In this document: positions 29,200 to 35,361 of the stretch, piece by piece | How the letters are laid out: every line of letters begins with the position of its first letter | Numbering within the stretch: the first letter of the stretch is position 1 | NCBI GenBank assembly: GCA_945866505.1 | Contig: CAMBHH010000007.1 | Coordinates: 1 to 35,361, forward strand | Source of the DNA: Flavobacterium psychrophilum | GTDB taxonomy: Bacteria; Bacteroidota; Bacteroidia; Flavobacteriales; Flavobacteriaceae | Length of the DNA stretch: 35,361 nucleotides | Reading direction: 5' to 3' | The notes under the pieces: generated by a model | Seen by the model: the letters and a program-made list of their open reading frames with translations, nothing else | What the model was told of the DNA's origin: nothing | Databases searched by the model: none | Position numbers and translations under genes: made by a program

Positions 29200-29867
29200 A
29201 AAAATTAAGAGTTTTTATAAGTGGCACAAAGTATTTTGGCCAAGAAGTATTTCGGTTGTGCAATAGTTTGGAGTTTGTTGAAATTGTGGGCGTTTGCACT
29301 CCACTAGGCGATAGGCACATGATGAAAATGGCGCAACTGTTTAACATTCCAGTTGTGCCCGGTGGCACGCTAAAAGCGGAAACGTTGCCCGATAATGTTG
29401 ATTTGGGTATAACTGCGCATTCGTTTGATTATATTGGCACACGCACAAGATATAAGGCTAATATTGGTTGGATAGGCTATCGCCCAAGTTTATTGCCACG
29501 GCATCGTGGCCGATCTTCCATTGAGTGGGCGGTTCGTATGCGTGACGCTATTACAGGCGGCACTGTGTTCTGGTTAAATTCAGGGATTGATCGGGGCGAT
29601 ATAGCGTACCAGGATATATGTTTCATTGATCCGAAAATATACGGAATGGAGCCACGTAAGGCGGCAAAACTATTGTGGGAACACGAATTACAGCCAATGG
29701 GTTTAAGGCTGTTAGAAAAGGCTATCCGTGACATACACTCTGGTGTTATAATCAAGAACCCACAGCAAAAGGAATACAGTACGTTTGAGCCTAACACGGA
29801 CGGAAAGGATATGTTTAAACCTGATTTGTTGATGTTGGAGAGTGGTACCGATTTAAAGGGCGTTTAA
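29196..29867 (+). CDS. Formyltransferase-fold protein with altered active site
   Basis: 223 residues. A Rossmann-like formyltransferase N-terminal domain: VFISGTKYFGQEVFR, VDLGITAHSFDYI, PSLLPRHRGRSSIEWAVRM and GGTVFWLNSGIDRGDIAYQD match Fmt and ArnA. In those enzymes the motif before SLLP is N-x-H and both residues are catalytic; here they are Gly and Arg (GYRPSLLP), while the later Asp (GIDRGD) is kept. There is no C-terminal tRNA-binding domain, so it is not methionyl-tRNA formyltransferase. ATGA overlap with the GNAT frame places it in the cassette. It may supply or transfer a carbonyl-type group to a DNA base or precursor; this is inference. Confidence 0.72.
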   Translation: MKKLRVFISGTKYFGQEVFRLCNSLEFVEIVGVCTPLGDRHMMKMAQLFNIPVVPGGTLKAETLPDNVDLGITAHSFDYIGTRTRYKANIGWIGYRPSLLPRHRGRSSIEWAVRMRDAITGGTVFWLNSGIDRGDIAYQDICFIDPKIYGMEPRKAAKLLWEHELQPMGLRLLEKAIRDIHSGVIIKNPQQKEYSTFEPNTDGKDMFKPDLLMLESGTDLKGV

Positions 29868-29887
29868 ATATGCTTTAAACTGTGGTT

Positions 29888-29925
29888 AAAGGTCGGCTAA
29901 TTGTGCGCCGACCTTTTCTGTTTTT
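29888..29925 (+). terminator. Rho-independent terminator at end of late transcript
   Basis: AAAGGTCGGC (29888-29897) pairs perfectly with GCCGACCTTT (29907-29916) around a 9-base loop, followed by TCTGTTTTT. It ends the modification cassette and probably the whole + strand late operon. Confidence 0.85.
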
Positions 29926-30088
29926 GCTCAAAAAAAAGGAAATTTTGTTTTTGAATATGGGAAATTTGGATTTTGCGATTATAAATACAGTGCATTGTAT
30001 TTTATTGTTGCCGTATTTTAGTTCGATAAAACGTTAAATTATTGTTAAATAGTAGTACTATGCGAAACAAGATACTGTCTTTTAGATA
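29926..30088. other. Gene-free AT-rich region containing the probable prophage right end
   Basis: No gene is seen between the phage terminator and a host promoter. It contains short repeats: GGAAATTT at 29938 and 29960 (22 bases apart), TTTTGCGATTATAAAT (29971-29986) and TTTTAGTTCGATAAAACG (30016-30033), which look like related binding sites, and two GTTAAAT copies at 30033 and 30044. Mu-like ends carry arrays of ~22-bp transposase sites. The exact boundary needs the left end and the 5-bp target duplication. Confidence 0.4.
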
Positions 30089-30096
30089 TATATTTG
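30089..30096 (+). promoter_or_regulatory. Host promoter -7 box
   Basis: TATATTTG matches TAnnTTTG; predicted start about 30102, giving a ~70-base A-rich leader before the ankyrin gene. No good -33 TTTG is present at the usual distance, so prophage insertion may have replaced it. Confidence 0.5.
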
Positions 30097-30174
30097 CATA
30101 GGATATTATTATATGATTTTAATATTTCGAAAAAAACAATCAAAAAATCAACAATTAATCAAAAAAAAATTATT

Positions 30175-30555
30175 ATGAAAAAAACAATCGTTTATCTGGG
30201 AGTAGCTTTAGTGGCATTTACAAATGTTTCAGTGGCTTCAAATTTCAATTCTTTATCAAATGACAAAATTACAGTGTCGGTTTCTGAAGATGTTTCACCT
30301 CTTTGTATTGCCATTAGTAAAGGGGATGTGGAATCTGTTAAAAAAATAATTGAATATGGAGCTGATGTCAATGCAAAGTCAAATGGAATGACCCCGCTAA
30401 TGTTTGCAGCTCGCTATAATAAGGTAGAAATCTTGAAATTTTTAGTTTCAAAAGGTGCAAAAATTACTGAAAAAGATGCAAAAGGTTTTACAGCTTTAAA
30501 ATATGCGGAGTTATCCAATGCGTTTGATGCAGTTCAATATTTAAAACAAGTTTAA
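30175..30555 (+). CDS. Secreted ankyrin-repeat protein
   Basis: 126 residues from ATG 30175, chosen over an upstream in-frame start because MKKTIVYLGVALVAFTNVSVA is a clean signal peptide ending VSVA-S and the leader AAAAAAAATTATT is typical. After a short linker there are about two and a half ankyrin repeats: SPLCIAISKGDVESVKKIIEYG, NGMTPLMFAARYNKVEILKFL and KGFTALKYAELSNAFDAVQYL. Periplasmic ankyrin proteins mediate protein contacts, often in stress response. It is the first chromosomal gene right of the prophage. Confidence 0.8.
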   Translation: MKKTIVYLGVALVAFTNVSVASNFNSLSNDKITVSVSEDVSPLCIAISKGDVESVKKIIEYGADVNAKSNGMTPLMFAARYNKVEILKFLVSKGAKITEKDAKGFTALKYAELSNAFDAVQYLKQV

Positions 30556-30564
30556 ACCCAATTA

Positions 30565-30600
30565 TTAGACATCACTTATTTTAAGTGGTGTCTAATTTTA
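30565..30600 (+). terminator. Rho-independent terminator
   Basis: TTAGACATCACTT (30565-30577) pairs with AAGTGGTGTCTAA (30583-30595), 13 pairs with one U.G, loop ATTTT, then TTTT. Located directly after the ankyrin gene. Confidence 0.8.
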
Positions 30601-30636
30601 AAAAAATAAAAATTATCAACATTAAAAATTAACAAT

Positions 30637-31188
30637 ATGAAAAATTTAATCATTTGCTCAGGAATAGCTATAGTTTTAGTAGCAAGTAGTGCAAACACAT
30701 CATTTGTTGCTAAAAAGAACGTGGAAACTTCAAAAGAATTAAGAAAAGAAAATATAGTTTCCAAAAATTACAAATCAGAATTTTCAAATTCAAAAATGCT
30801 TTCAACAGCAAACAACGCAGCAACATTTAAATCAAAAACTCTTTTTTTAAGAAATTTTCCAAAAACAAAAATGAATATGACAATTGGAGAAGAAGAATCA
30901 ATCGGAGTTATTACTGCAAATAAAATCAATAAAACTGCTGACCAACTAATTGCCGAAGATAATGCCATTACCGAAAATAGCCTTTCGAATGAAACTCAAG
31001 CTTTGGATTTTGATTTTATAAATTCGATTACGGTAAATAATGAAGTGGTGGAACCTTTGCCAAAATCTAAAGCTGAAAAAACAGCCAATGAACTCATAGC
31101 TCAAGATAATTTAATTACGGATAGCAATCTATCAAATAAAACAGAACCTTTAGATTTTGAATTAATAAACAGAATCTCAAAATCTTAA
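30637..31188 (+). CDS. Exported hypothetical protein with two internal repeats
   Basis: 183 residues. The N-terminus MKNLIICSGIAIVLVASSA is a signal peptide. Two ~31-residue repeats in the C-terminal half begin KTADQLIAEDNAITENSLSN and KTANELIAQDNLITDSNLSN, each ending in LDFDFIN or LDFELIN. The repeats look helical and acidic. No family recognised. The leader is A/T-rich without a clear -7 box, so it may be expressed by read-through from the ankyrin gene. Confidence 0.65.
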   Translation: MKNLIICSGIAIVLVASSANTSFVAKKNVETSKELRKENIVSKNYKSEFSNSKMLSTANNAATFKSKTLFLRNFPKTKMNMTIGEEESIGVITANKINKTADQLIAEDNAITENSLSNETQALDFDFINSITVNNEVVEPLPKSKAEKTANELIAQDNLITDSNLSNKTEPLDFELINRISKS

Positions 31189-31268
31189 AAAATTGAGAAT
31201 CATTTTATAATTGATACGAATCTCATCTATTTTAATAATAAAATTATCACCATTATGCGTAAATAAGG

Positions 31269-31433
31269 ATGCTTTTTTACGATGAAGAATATATTCAAAT
31301 AGTTTCTGAAAAACACATTGACATCTAAGAAAAAATCTTAGGTAAAAAAATAGTAAAAGCTGATGTTTCTGCTAATAATGATCGAATCGACAAGAATATT
31401 ATGCTTATTTTGAAAAACTATAGAAACCTGTAA
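31269..31433 (+). pseudogene. Decayed short ORF (in-frame stop)
   Basis: In the 394-base gap between two genes a frame starts MLFYDEEYIQIVSEKHIDI, meets TAA at 31326-31328, and continues in frame with EKILGKKIVKADVSANND up to TAA 31431-31433. Two stretches of protein-like composition in one frame with a stop between them suggest a remnant. I do not recognise the parent family, and the rest of the gap (31434-31582) shows only AT-rich sequence. Confidence 0.3.
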
Positions 31434-31582
31434 AATATCATTTTTAACGAAGCTTCTCGGGCTTTGAGACAGCTTCTTTCTTTTTTAATGAAGCAATTTT
31501 TTACAAAAAATAGTCTGAAAATCTTTCGACTTCCAAACTATTTTAGTTTTGGTTAGTTATTTTTTGGTTTTTGTATTACAAC

Positions 31583-31963
31583 TTAAATATCATCAAATTC
31601 GATATTAGTAAAACTAGAAGCCGAAGGAATACTATCTTCTTCCAGTTTGTCTGAATCATATTCTTTTTTGAAATCTTTTTGGTGTCTTTCCGAGATTACT
31701 TCTTCGCCTTTGTGGTTCAAAACATATGAGGTCATTTCTTCTAAAATTTCGGCGAAAGCAGCAAAATCTTCTTTGTATAAATATATTTTATGTTTTTTGA
31801 AGTGAAAGGAACCATCGGCTTCAGTAAATTTCTTGCTTTCGGTAATTGTAATATAATAATCATCGGCTTTTGTAGCTCTCACATCAAAGAAATAAGTTCT
31901 TCTTCCAGCTCTTAAAACTTTAGAAAATATCTCTTCTTTTTCTAACATATCATTTTCTCTCAT
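31583..31963 (-). CDS. PUR-alpha-like DNA/RNA-binding protein (DUF3276)
   Basis: 126 residues. The segment EEIFSKVLRAGRRTYFFDVRATKADDYYITITESKK followed by KKHKIYLYKEDFAAFAEILEEM is the single PUR repeat of DUF3276, a Bacteroidetes family related to eukaryotic PUR-alpha that binds single-stranded nucleic acid. The acidic C-terminal tail (ERHQKDFKKEYDSDKLEED) is also typical. Start could be Met1 or Met6 (MLEKEEIFSK); the second is common in homologues. It is followed on the same strand, upstream, by an ABC exporter, a conserved Flavobacterium arrangement. Confidence 0.85.
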   Translation of the reverse strand: MRENDMLEKEEIFSKVLRAGRRTYFFDVRATKADDYYITITESKKFTEADGSFHFKKHKIYLYKEDFAAFAEILEEMTSYVLNHKGEEVISERHQKDFKKEYDSDKLEEDSIPSASSFTNIEFDDI

Positions 31964-32033
31964 AATCCTTCTGTCAATTTATTGTTGCTAGGCAGTAATC
32001 AAAAATCCAAAAAATAGTTGTAATACACAACAA

Positions 32034-33794
32034 TTATTGTAATTCTTTTTCAGAAAGTTGTTTCAAATATAGAGCTGCATAATAACCTTCTTGAGTTATT
32101 AATTGATTATGAGAACCTTGCTCAATGATTCGACCTTCGTAAAGGATAATAATCCGGTCCGCATTTTTTGCAGAGGAGACTCTATGGCTTACTATTATAG
32201 TGGTTTTGTCCTCGCAAATTTTCTGCAGATTGTTCAAAATGGCTTCTTCTGTTTCGGTATCAACCGCGGATAAGCAATCATCGAATAATAAAATTTTTGG
32301 ATTTTTGATTATGGCTCTAGCTATAGAAACCCTTTGTTTTTGTCCACCTGAAAGTGTGATTCCTCTTTCACCAAGAATGGTTTCATATTCTTTATTGAAG
32401 CCCACTATATTGTCGTGTACGACGGCACTTTTTGCAGCAGCTTCCACTTCTTCGTCCGTTGCATTTTCTTTGCCAAATTTGATGTTGTTTTTGATTGTAT
32501 CTGAGAATAAGAAAGCATCTTGAGACACAATTCCTATGTTGTTTCGCAAATCGTACAGATTGATTTCGCTGATTTCTTTTTGGTCAATCTTAATTTGACC
32601 CTCAGTGACATCATACAATCGAGAAATCAGCGAAATAATAGTCGATTTTCCAGAACCTGTTTTTCCTAAAATCGCCAATGTTTCGCCTTTGTGAATTGTA
32701 AAAGATACGTTTTGCAATGCTTTTATATTGGTATCTTCATAGGTGTAGCTCACATTTTCGAAAGAAATAGTTCCTTCAATAATTGATTTTTCAGAATTTT
32801 TGTTTTGAATTTCTGGTACAATTTTAAGGAATTCATTGATGCGTTTTTGAGAAGCTTCGGCCTCTTGAACCATAGATGAAACCCATCCTAAAGATGCCAC
32901 AGGCCAAGTTAACATATTTACATACAAGATAAATTCCGCAATCGTACCAATGCTTTTGATGGTACCGTTGATATACATTAAACCTCCAAAATAAATCACA
33001 ACCAAGTTGCTTATGCCAATAAGAGCCAACATTAATGGCCCAAATAAAGCTTGAGTTTTAGCTAAACTTAAACTTTTGCTTTTACTTTCGTCAGACAATT
33101 CAATCATATTTTTTTGATGTTGTTCTTCTAATGAATAGGCTTTTATCACTCTAATTCCAGAGAAAATTTCTTGGGTGAAACTCGAAACTTTGGATAAATA
33201 CTGTTGAAAAATGCTGCTTTTTTTATTGATTTCAGAACTTATTTTGAATATGGCATAAGACAAAATTGGCAATGGCAATAAGGTGTACAACGTTAGTCTT
33301 GGCGAAACTGCAAACATATATGCAATAACTATCGCAAACCGAATAAGGGTGTTTATGGTGTACATTACAGCTGGTCCAACGTACATTCTAACTTTAGACA
33401 CATCTTCGCTGATGCGGTTCATCAAATCGCCAGTTCGGTTTTGTTTGTAGAAATTCTGCGATAAGTTTTCGTATTGTCTAAAAACTTCATTTTTCAAATC
33501 GAATTCGATGTGGCGTGACATTACGATTAGTGTTTGGCGCATCAAAAAGGTAAGGAAACCGGCCACTATTGTGGTAGCAACTACCAGTAAAATATTCGAA
33601 ATCAGTTCTTGCTGAATGATAGCGGCAGTTGCCGATTTGTCTTTCGCAAATTCTTCGATTATAGTGAAGGATTTGCTTATTAATTTGGGTGTAAACAACG
33701 AAAATATTTGCGCAATTATGGTAATAATGATTCCTAATAAAAAGCTGTACTTGTATTGGACAAAATATTTGTTTAAATATCGTAATTCTTTCAT
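32034..33794 (-). CDS. ABC exporter, fused permease-ATPase (MsbA/LmrA type)
   Basis: 586 residues, the standard half-transporter size. The first ~320 residues hold six transmembrane helices (for example FLLGIIITIIAQIFSLFTP, MYTINTLIRFAIVIAYMFA). The ATPase domain has Walker A LGKTGSGKST, Q-loop GIVSQDAFLF, signature LSGGQKQRVSIARA, Walker B ILLFDDCLSAVD and switch His in IVSHR. As a homodimer it probably exports lipid or hydrophobic compounds. The Walker B is followed by Asp-Cys rather than the usual Glu, so the catalytic glutamate is replaced by aspartate (LLFDDCLSAVD). A -7 box (TACCTTTG) lies about 20 bases upstream of the start. Confidence 0.88.
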   Translation of the reverse strand: MKELRYLNKYFVQYKYSFLLGIIITIIAQIFSLFTPKLISKSFTIIEEFAKDKSATAAIIQQELISNILLVVATTIVAGFLTFLMRQTLIVMSRHIEFDLKNEVFRQYENLSQNFYKQNRTGDLMNRISEDVSKVRMYVGPAVMYTINTLIRFAIVIAYMFAVSPRLTLYTLLPLPILSYAIFKISSEINKKSSIFQQYLSKVSSFTQEIFSGIRVIKAYSLEEQHQKNMIELSDESKSKSLSLAKTQALFGPLMLALIGISNLVVIYFGGLMYINGTIKSIGTIAEFILYVNMLTWPVASLGWVSSMVQEAEASQKRINEFLKIVPEIQNKNSEKSIIEGTISFENVSYTYEDTNIKALQNVSFTIHKGETLAILGKTGSGKSTIISLISRLYDVTEGQIKIDQKEISEINLYDLRNNIGIVSQDAFLFSDTIKNNIKFGKENATDEEVEAAAKSAVVHDNIVGFNKEYETILGERGITLSGGQKQRVSIARAIIKNPKILLFDDCLSAVDTETEEAILNNLQKICEDKTTIIVSHRVSSAKNADRIIILYEGRIIEQGSHNQLITQEGYYAALYLKQLSEKELQ

Positions 33795-33819
33795 TTTGAT
33801 TTATATTCTTTAAGAATTC

Positions 33820-33827
33820 CAAAGGTA
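33820..33827 (-). promoter_or_regulatory. Promoter -7 box for ABC exporter
   Basis: On the - strand TACCTTTG matches TAnnTTTG; the predicted transcript starts about 20 bases before the ATG at 33794. Confidence 0.55.
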
Positions 33828-33881
33828 AGATGAAAATTAGATATTTTTCAGGTTTAGTTCTATTTTAAAAAATGAAATTCT

Positions 33882-33889
33882 TATTTTTG
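33882..33889 (+). promoter_or_regulatory. Promoter -7 box for nusB
   Basis: TATTTTTG matches TAnnTTTG; the predicted start near 33895 leaves a leader of about 22 bases before the GTG at 33918. It is divergent from the exporter promoter 55 bases away. Confidence 0.55.
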
Positions 33890-33917
33890 CCAACTAATTA
33901 ATAAAAGTTCTTACAAG

Positions 33918-34862
33918 GTGGTAAATAGAAGACACATTCGCGTTAAGGTAATGCAATCCATTTATGCAATGCATCAAAATGGTTCAGATGATTTGGAAAA
34001 AGAAGAAAAATTCCTTTTTTATAGTATTGATGCCATTCAAGATTTATACCTTATAATGCTTTCTTCACTAATTGAAATCTGCAAGAAAGAAACTGATTTT
34101 TTGCATAAATCCAGTCAAAAGCATCTTGCCACCTCACAGGAGCGTAAACCAAATGAAAAGTTTGTCAAAAACGCTATTTTTCAAATCCTAGCTGAAAATA
34201 ATTCGTTGAGTATTGGTCTTGAAACCCGTAAAATCAACAATTGGGCATTAAATGATGATTATATTCTGCTGCTTCTTAATGACATTAAGCGAAGCAAATT
34301 GTATTCAAAATATATGAGTAATGCAGTCAACTCTTTCGAAGAGGATAAAGAATTTATTGTCAATTTGTTTCAGGATGTAATTGTTCCAAACGAAAAATTA
34401 TACGACTATCTTGAAGATCATAAACTAACTTGGATTGATGATATTCCTGTGGTAAATACTGAAATAATCAAACAGTTGAAAGCTATAAAACAAGTTGAAG
34501 ATGGAAATTTAAGGGTTCCAAAATTGTTTAAAGACAACGAAGACCGCGATTTTGTAAAAGATTTATTTAGAAAAACAGTCCTGAACGAATCGGTTTTGGC
34601 CAAAGAATATGTGGATAAAACTCCAAATTGGGACAGCGAAAGAATTGCCGAAATTGACACGATTATCCTGAAAATGGCTATTTGTGAATTTCTTAAGTTT
34701 CCGTCGATTCCAGTAAAAGTTTCACTAAACGAATATTTGGAATTAGCAAAAGAATATTCTACGCCAAAAAGCAGTATTTTTATAAACGGAATTTTAGACA
34801 ATGTTGTCAAAGAACTCCAAACCGACAACAGAATTCAAAAAGTGGGTCGTGGATTAATGTAA
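33918..34862 (+). CDS. nusB: Transcription antitermination factor NusB
   Basis: 314 residues from a GTG start; the product begins MVNRRHIRVKVMQSIYAMHQNG, where 'RR.iR.kvmqslYa' is the NusB N-terminal motif. The last ~130 residues carry the NusB core: NWDSERIAEIDTIILKMAICEFLKFPSIPVKVSLNEYLELAKEYSTPKSSIFINGILDNV. Bacteroidetes NusB proteins are about 300 residues, twice the E. coli length, with an inserted middle region, and this one fits. It binds rRNA leader boxA with NusE for antitermination. yajC follows after 50 bases, as in related genomes although an intervening gene is often present. Confidence 0.93.
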   Translation: MVNRRHIRVKVMQSIYAMHQNGSDDLEKEEKFLFYSIDAIQDLYLIMLSSLIEICKKETDFLHKSSQKHLATSQERKPNEKFVKNAIFQILAENNSLSIGLETRKINNWALNDDYILLLLNDIKRSKLYSKYMSNAVNSFEEDKEFIVNLFQDVIVPNEKLYDYLEDHKLTWIDDIPVVNTEIIKQLKAIKQVEDGNLRVPKLFKDNEDRDFVKDLFRKTVLNESVLAKEYVDKTPNWDSERIAEIDTIILKMAICEFLKFPSIPVKVSLNEYLELAKEYSTPKSSIFINGILDNVVKELQTDNRIQKVGRGLM

Positions 34863-34912
34863 ATTCAAACAAAAAAAAACAATAAATAAATAACAAAAAA
34901 GAATTTTAAATT

Positions 34913-35185
34913 ATGGAACAGTTAACTCAATTTGCACCGTTTTTATTAATGTTTGTGGTCATCTATTTCTTTATGATTAGACCGCAACAAAAAAGAGCCA
35001 AAAACGAAAAAGAATTTGAAAGTGCTTTGAAAGTAGGTGATAAGATCATCACCAAAAGTGGACTTCACGGTAAAATTGCTGAGGTTGCTGAAACTACAGT
35101 AGTTATTGAAACTATGGCTGGAAAATTGAAAATGGAGCGTTCTGCTATTTCAATGGAAATGAGCGCTGCTTTGGCTAAAAAATAG
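34913..35185 (+). CDS. yajC: Preprotein translocase subunit YajC
   Basis: 90 residues. One N-terminal transmembrane helix (FAPFLLMFVVIYFFMI) is followed by the family motif RPQQKRAKNE, then GDKIITKSGLHGKIAEVAETTVVIETMAGKLKMERSAI, a textbook YajC body. It is an inner-membrane accessory of SecDF in protein export. It follows nusB with a purely A-rich leader and is closed by a strong terminator. Confidence 0.95.
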   Translation: MEQLTQFAPFLLMFVVIYFFMIRPQQKRAKNEKEFESALKVGDKIITKSGLHGKIAEVAETTVVIETMAGKLKMERSAISMEMSAALAKK

Positions 35186-35201
35186 GAAATGCAAAAATAT
35201 T

Positions 35202-35245
35202 AAAAATCCCAAATTCCAACATAAACATTGGAATTTGGGATTTTT
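35202..35245. terminator. Bidirectional Rho-independent terminator
   Basis: AAAAATCCCAAATTCCAA (35202-35219) and its exact complement (35228-35245) form an 18-bp stem over an 8-base loop, with T-runs on both strands. It separates yajC from the convergent gene at the window's end. Confidence 0.9.
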
Positions 35246-35262
35246 ACTTTCAAACAAGCAGA

Positions 35263-35361
35263 TTATTTCTTTTTATTCTTTTTGTTTTGTTTTGCTTTTT
35301 TAGATTTTGCTTTCGCTTTTTTCTCTTTGGCTTTGGCTTTTAGTTTCGCTTTTTTTGCTTT
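35263..35361 (-). CDS. C-terminal end of a Lys/Ala-rich protein (partial)
   Basis: The - strand is open from the window edge to TAA 35263-35265 and encodes 32 residues composed almost only of Lys and Ala with a few Ser/Gln/Asn (KAKEKKAKAKSKKAKQNK). Such tails are found on histone-like or RNA-binding proteins; the gene continues outside the window, so its identity cannot be stated. The convergent arrangement with yajC and the shared terminator support it being real. Confidence 0.5.
   Translation of the reverse strand, partial: KAKKAKLKAKAKEKKAKAKSKKAKQNKKNKKK

Noticed and set aside
29196..29867. Methionyl-tRNA formyltransferase (fmt)
   Set aside because: It lacks the catalytic Asn/His and the C-terminal domain, and it lies in a phage operon.
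1..35361. CRISPR arrays, tRNA or rRNA genes, insertion sequences
   Set aside because: No regularly spaced repeats, cloverleaf-like segments, rRNA signatures or IS transposase frames were recognised; the phage transposase would lie left of the window.

Overview
The window is AT-rich DNA from a Bacteroidetes bacterium, most likely Flavobacterium or a close relative. Three things point there: promoter -7 boxes of the form TAnnTTTG, A-rich translation starts without strong Shine-Dalgarno sequences, and a chromosomal block with a PUR-alpha-like (DUF3276) protein, an ABC exporter, a long NusB and YajC. About the first 29.9 kb is the middle and right part of a Mu-like, contractile-tailed transposable prophage. 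The left end, where transposase, repressor and target-choice ATPase would sit, lies outside the window.

Layout. 1-3370 (+): a tightly overlapped early/middle operon with a GemA-like regulator, many very small proteins, a DUF4406 protein, a DnaA-domain-IV-like protein and an ASCH/PUA-like protein. 3370-4520 (+): a strong promoter, a long leader whose interleaved inverted repeats predict an RNA pseudoknot, an antirepressor-like gene, a coiled-coil peptide, a terminator, and a small possible late activator. 4561-10962 (-): half of the head module on the opposite strand: terminase small and large subunits, DUF1320, DUF935 portal, MuF with a toxin-like C-terminus, gpG-like and gp37-like neck proteins. 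10963-11145: divergent control region with a dyad and GTAAC repeats. 11146-27754 (+): ClpP-like protease/scaffold, a capsid protein with an unexpected signal peptide, lysozyme, unimolecular spanin, sheath, tube, frameshifted tail chaperones, tape measure, hub, spike, baseplate, collar fibre, repeat-bearing fibre and a leucine-rich-repeat receptor-binding candidate.

The most interesting part is 27795-29867, where Mu carries mom. A highly folded RNA leader precedes a 42-residue protein, an ABC-type ATPase, a GNAT acyltransferase with no normal start codon that is joined to the ATPase in the -1 frame at an A10 tract, and a formyltransferase-fold protein lacking the usual catalytic Asn and His. 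I read this as a Mom-like DNA-modification (anti-restriction) cassette, probably made as an ATPase-GNAT fusion by slippage. A second A10 tract with the same geometry links the portal gene to MuF.

From about 30.0 kb the window is host chromosome: a secreted ankyrin protein, a secreted repeat protein, a decayed ORF, DUF3276, an ABC exporter, nusB, yajC and the end of a Lys/Ala-rich gene. No tRNA, rRNA, CRISPR array or insertion sequence was seen. All functional calls rest on motif and family recognition by eye; no database search was run.
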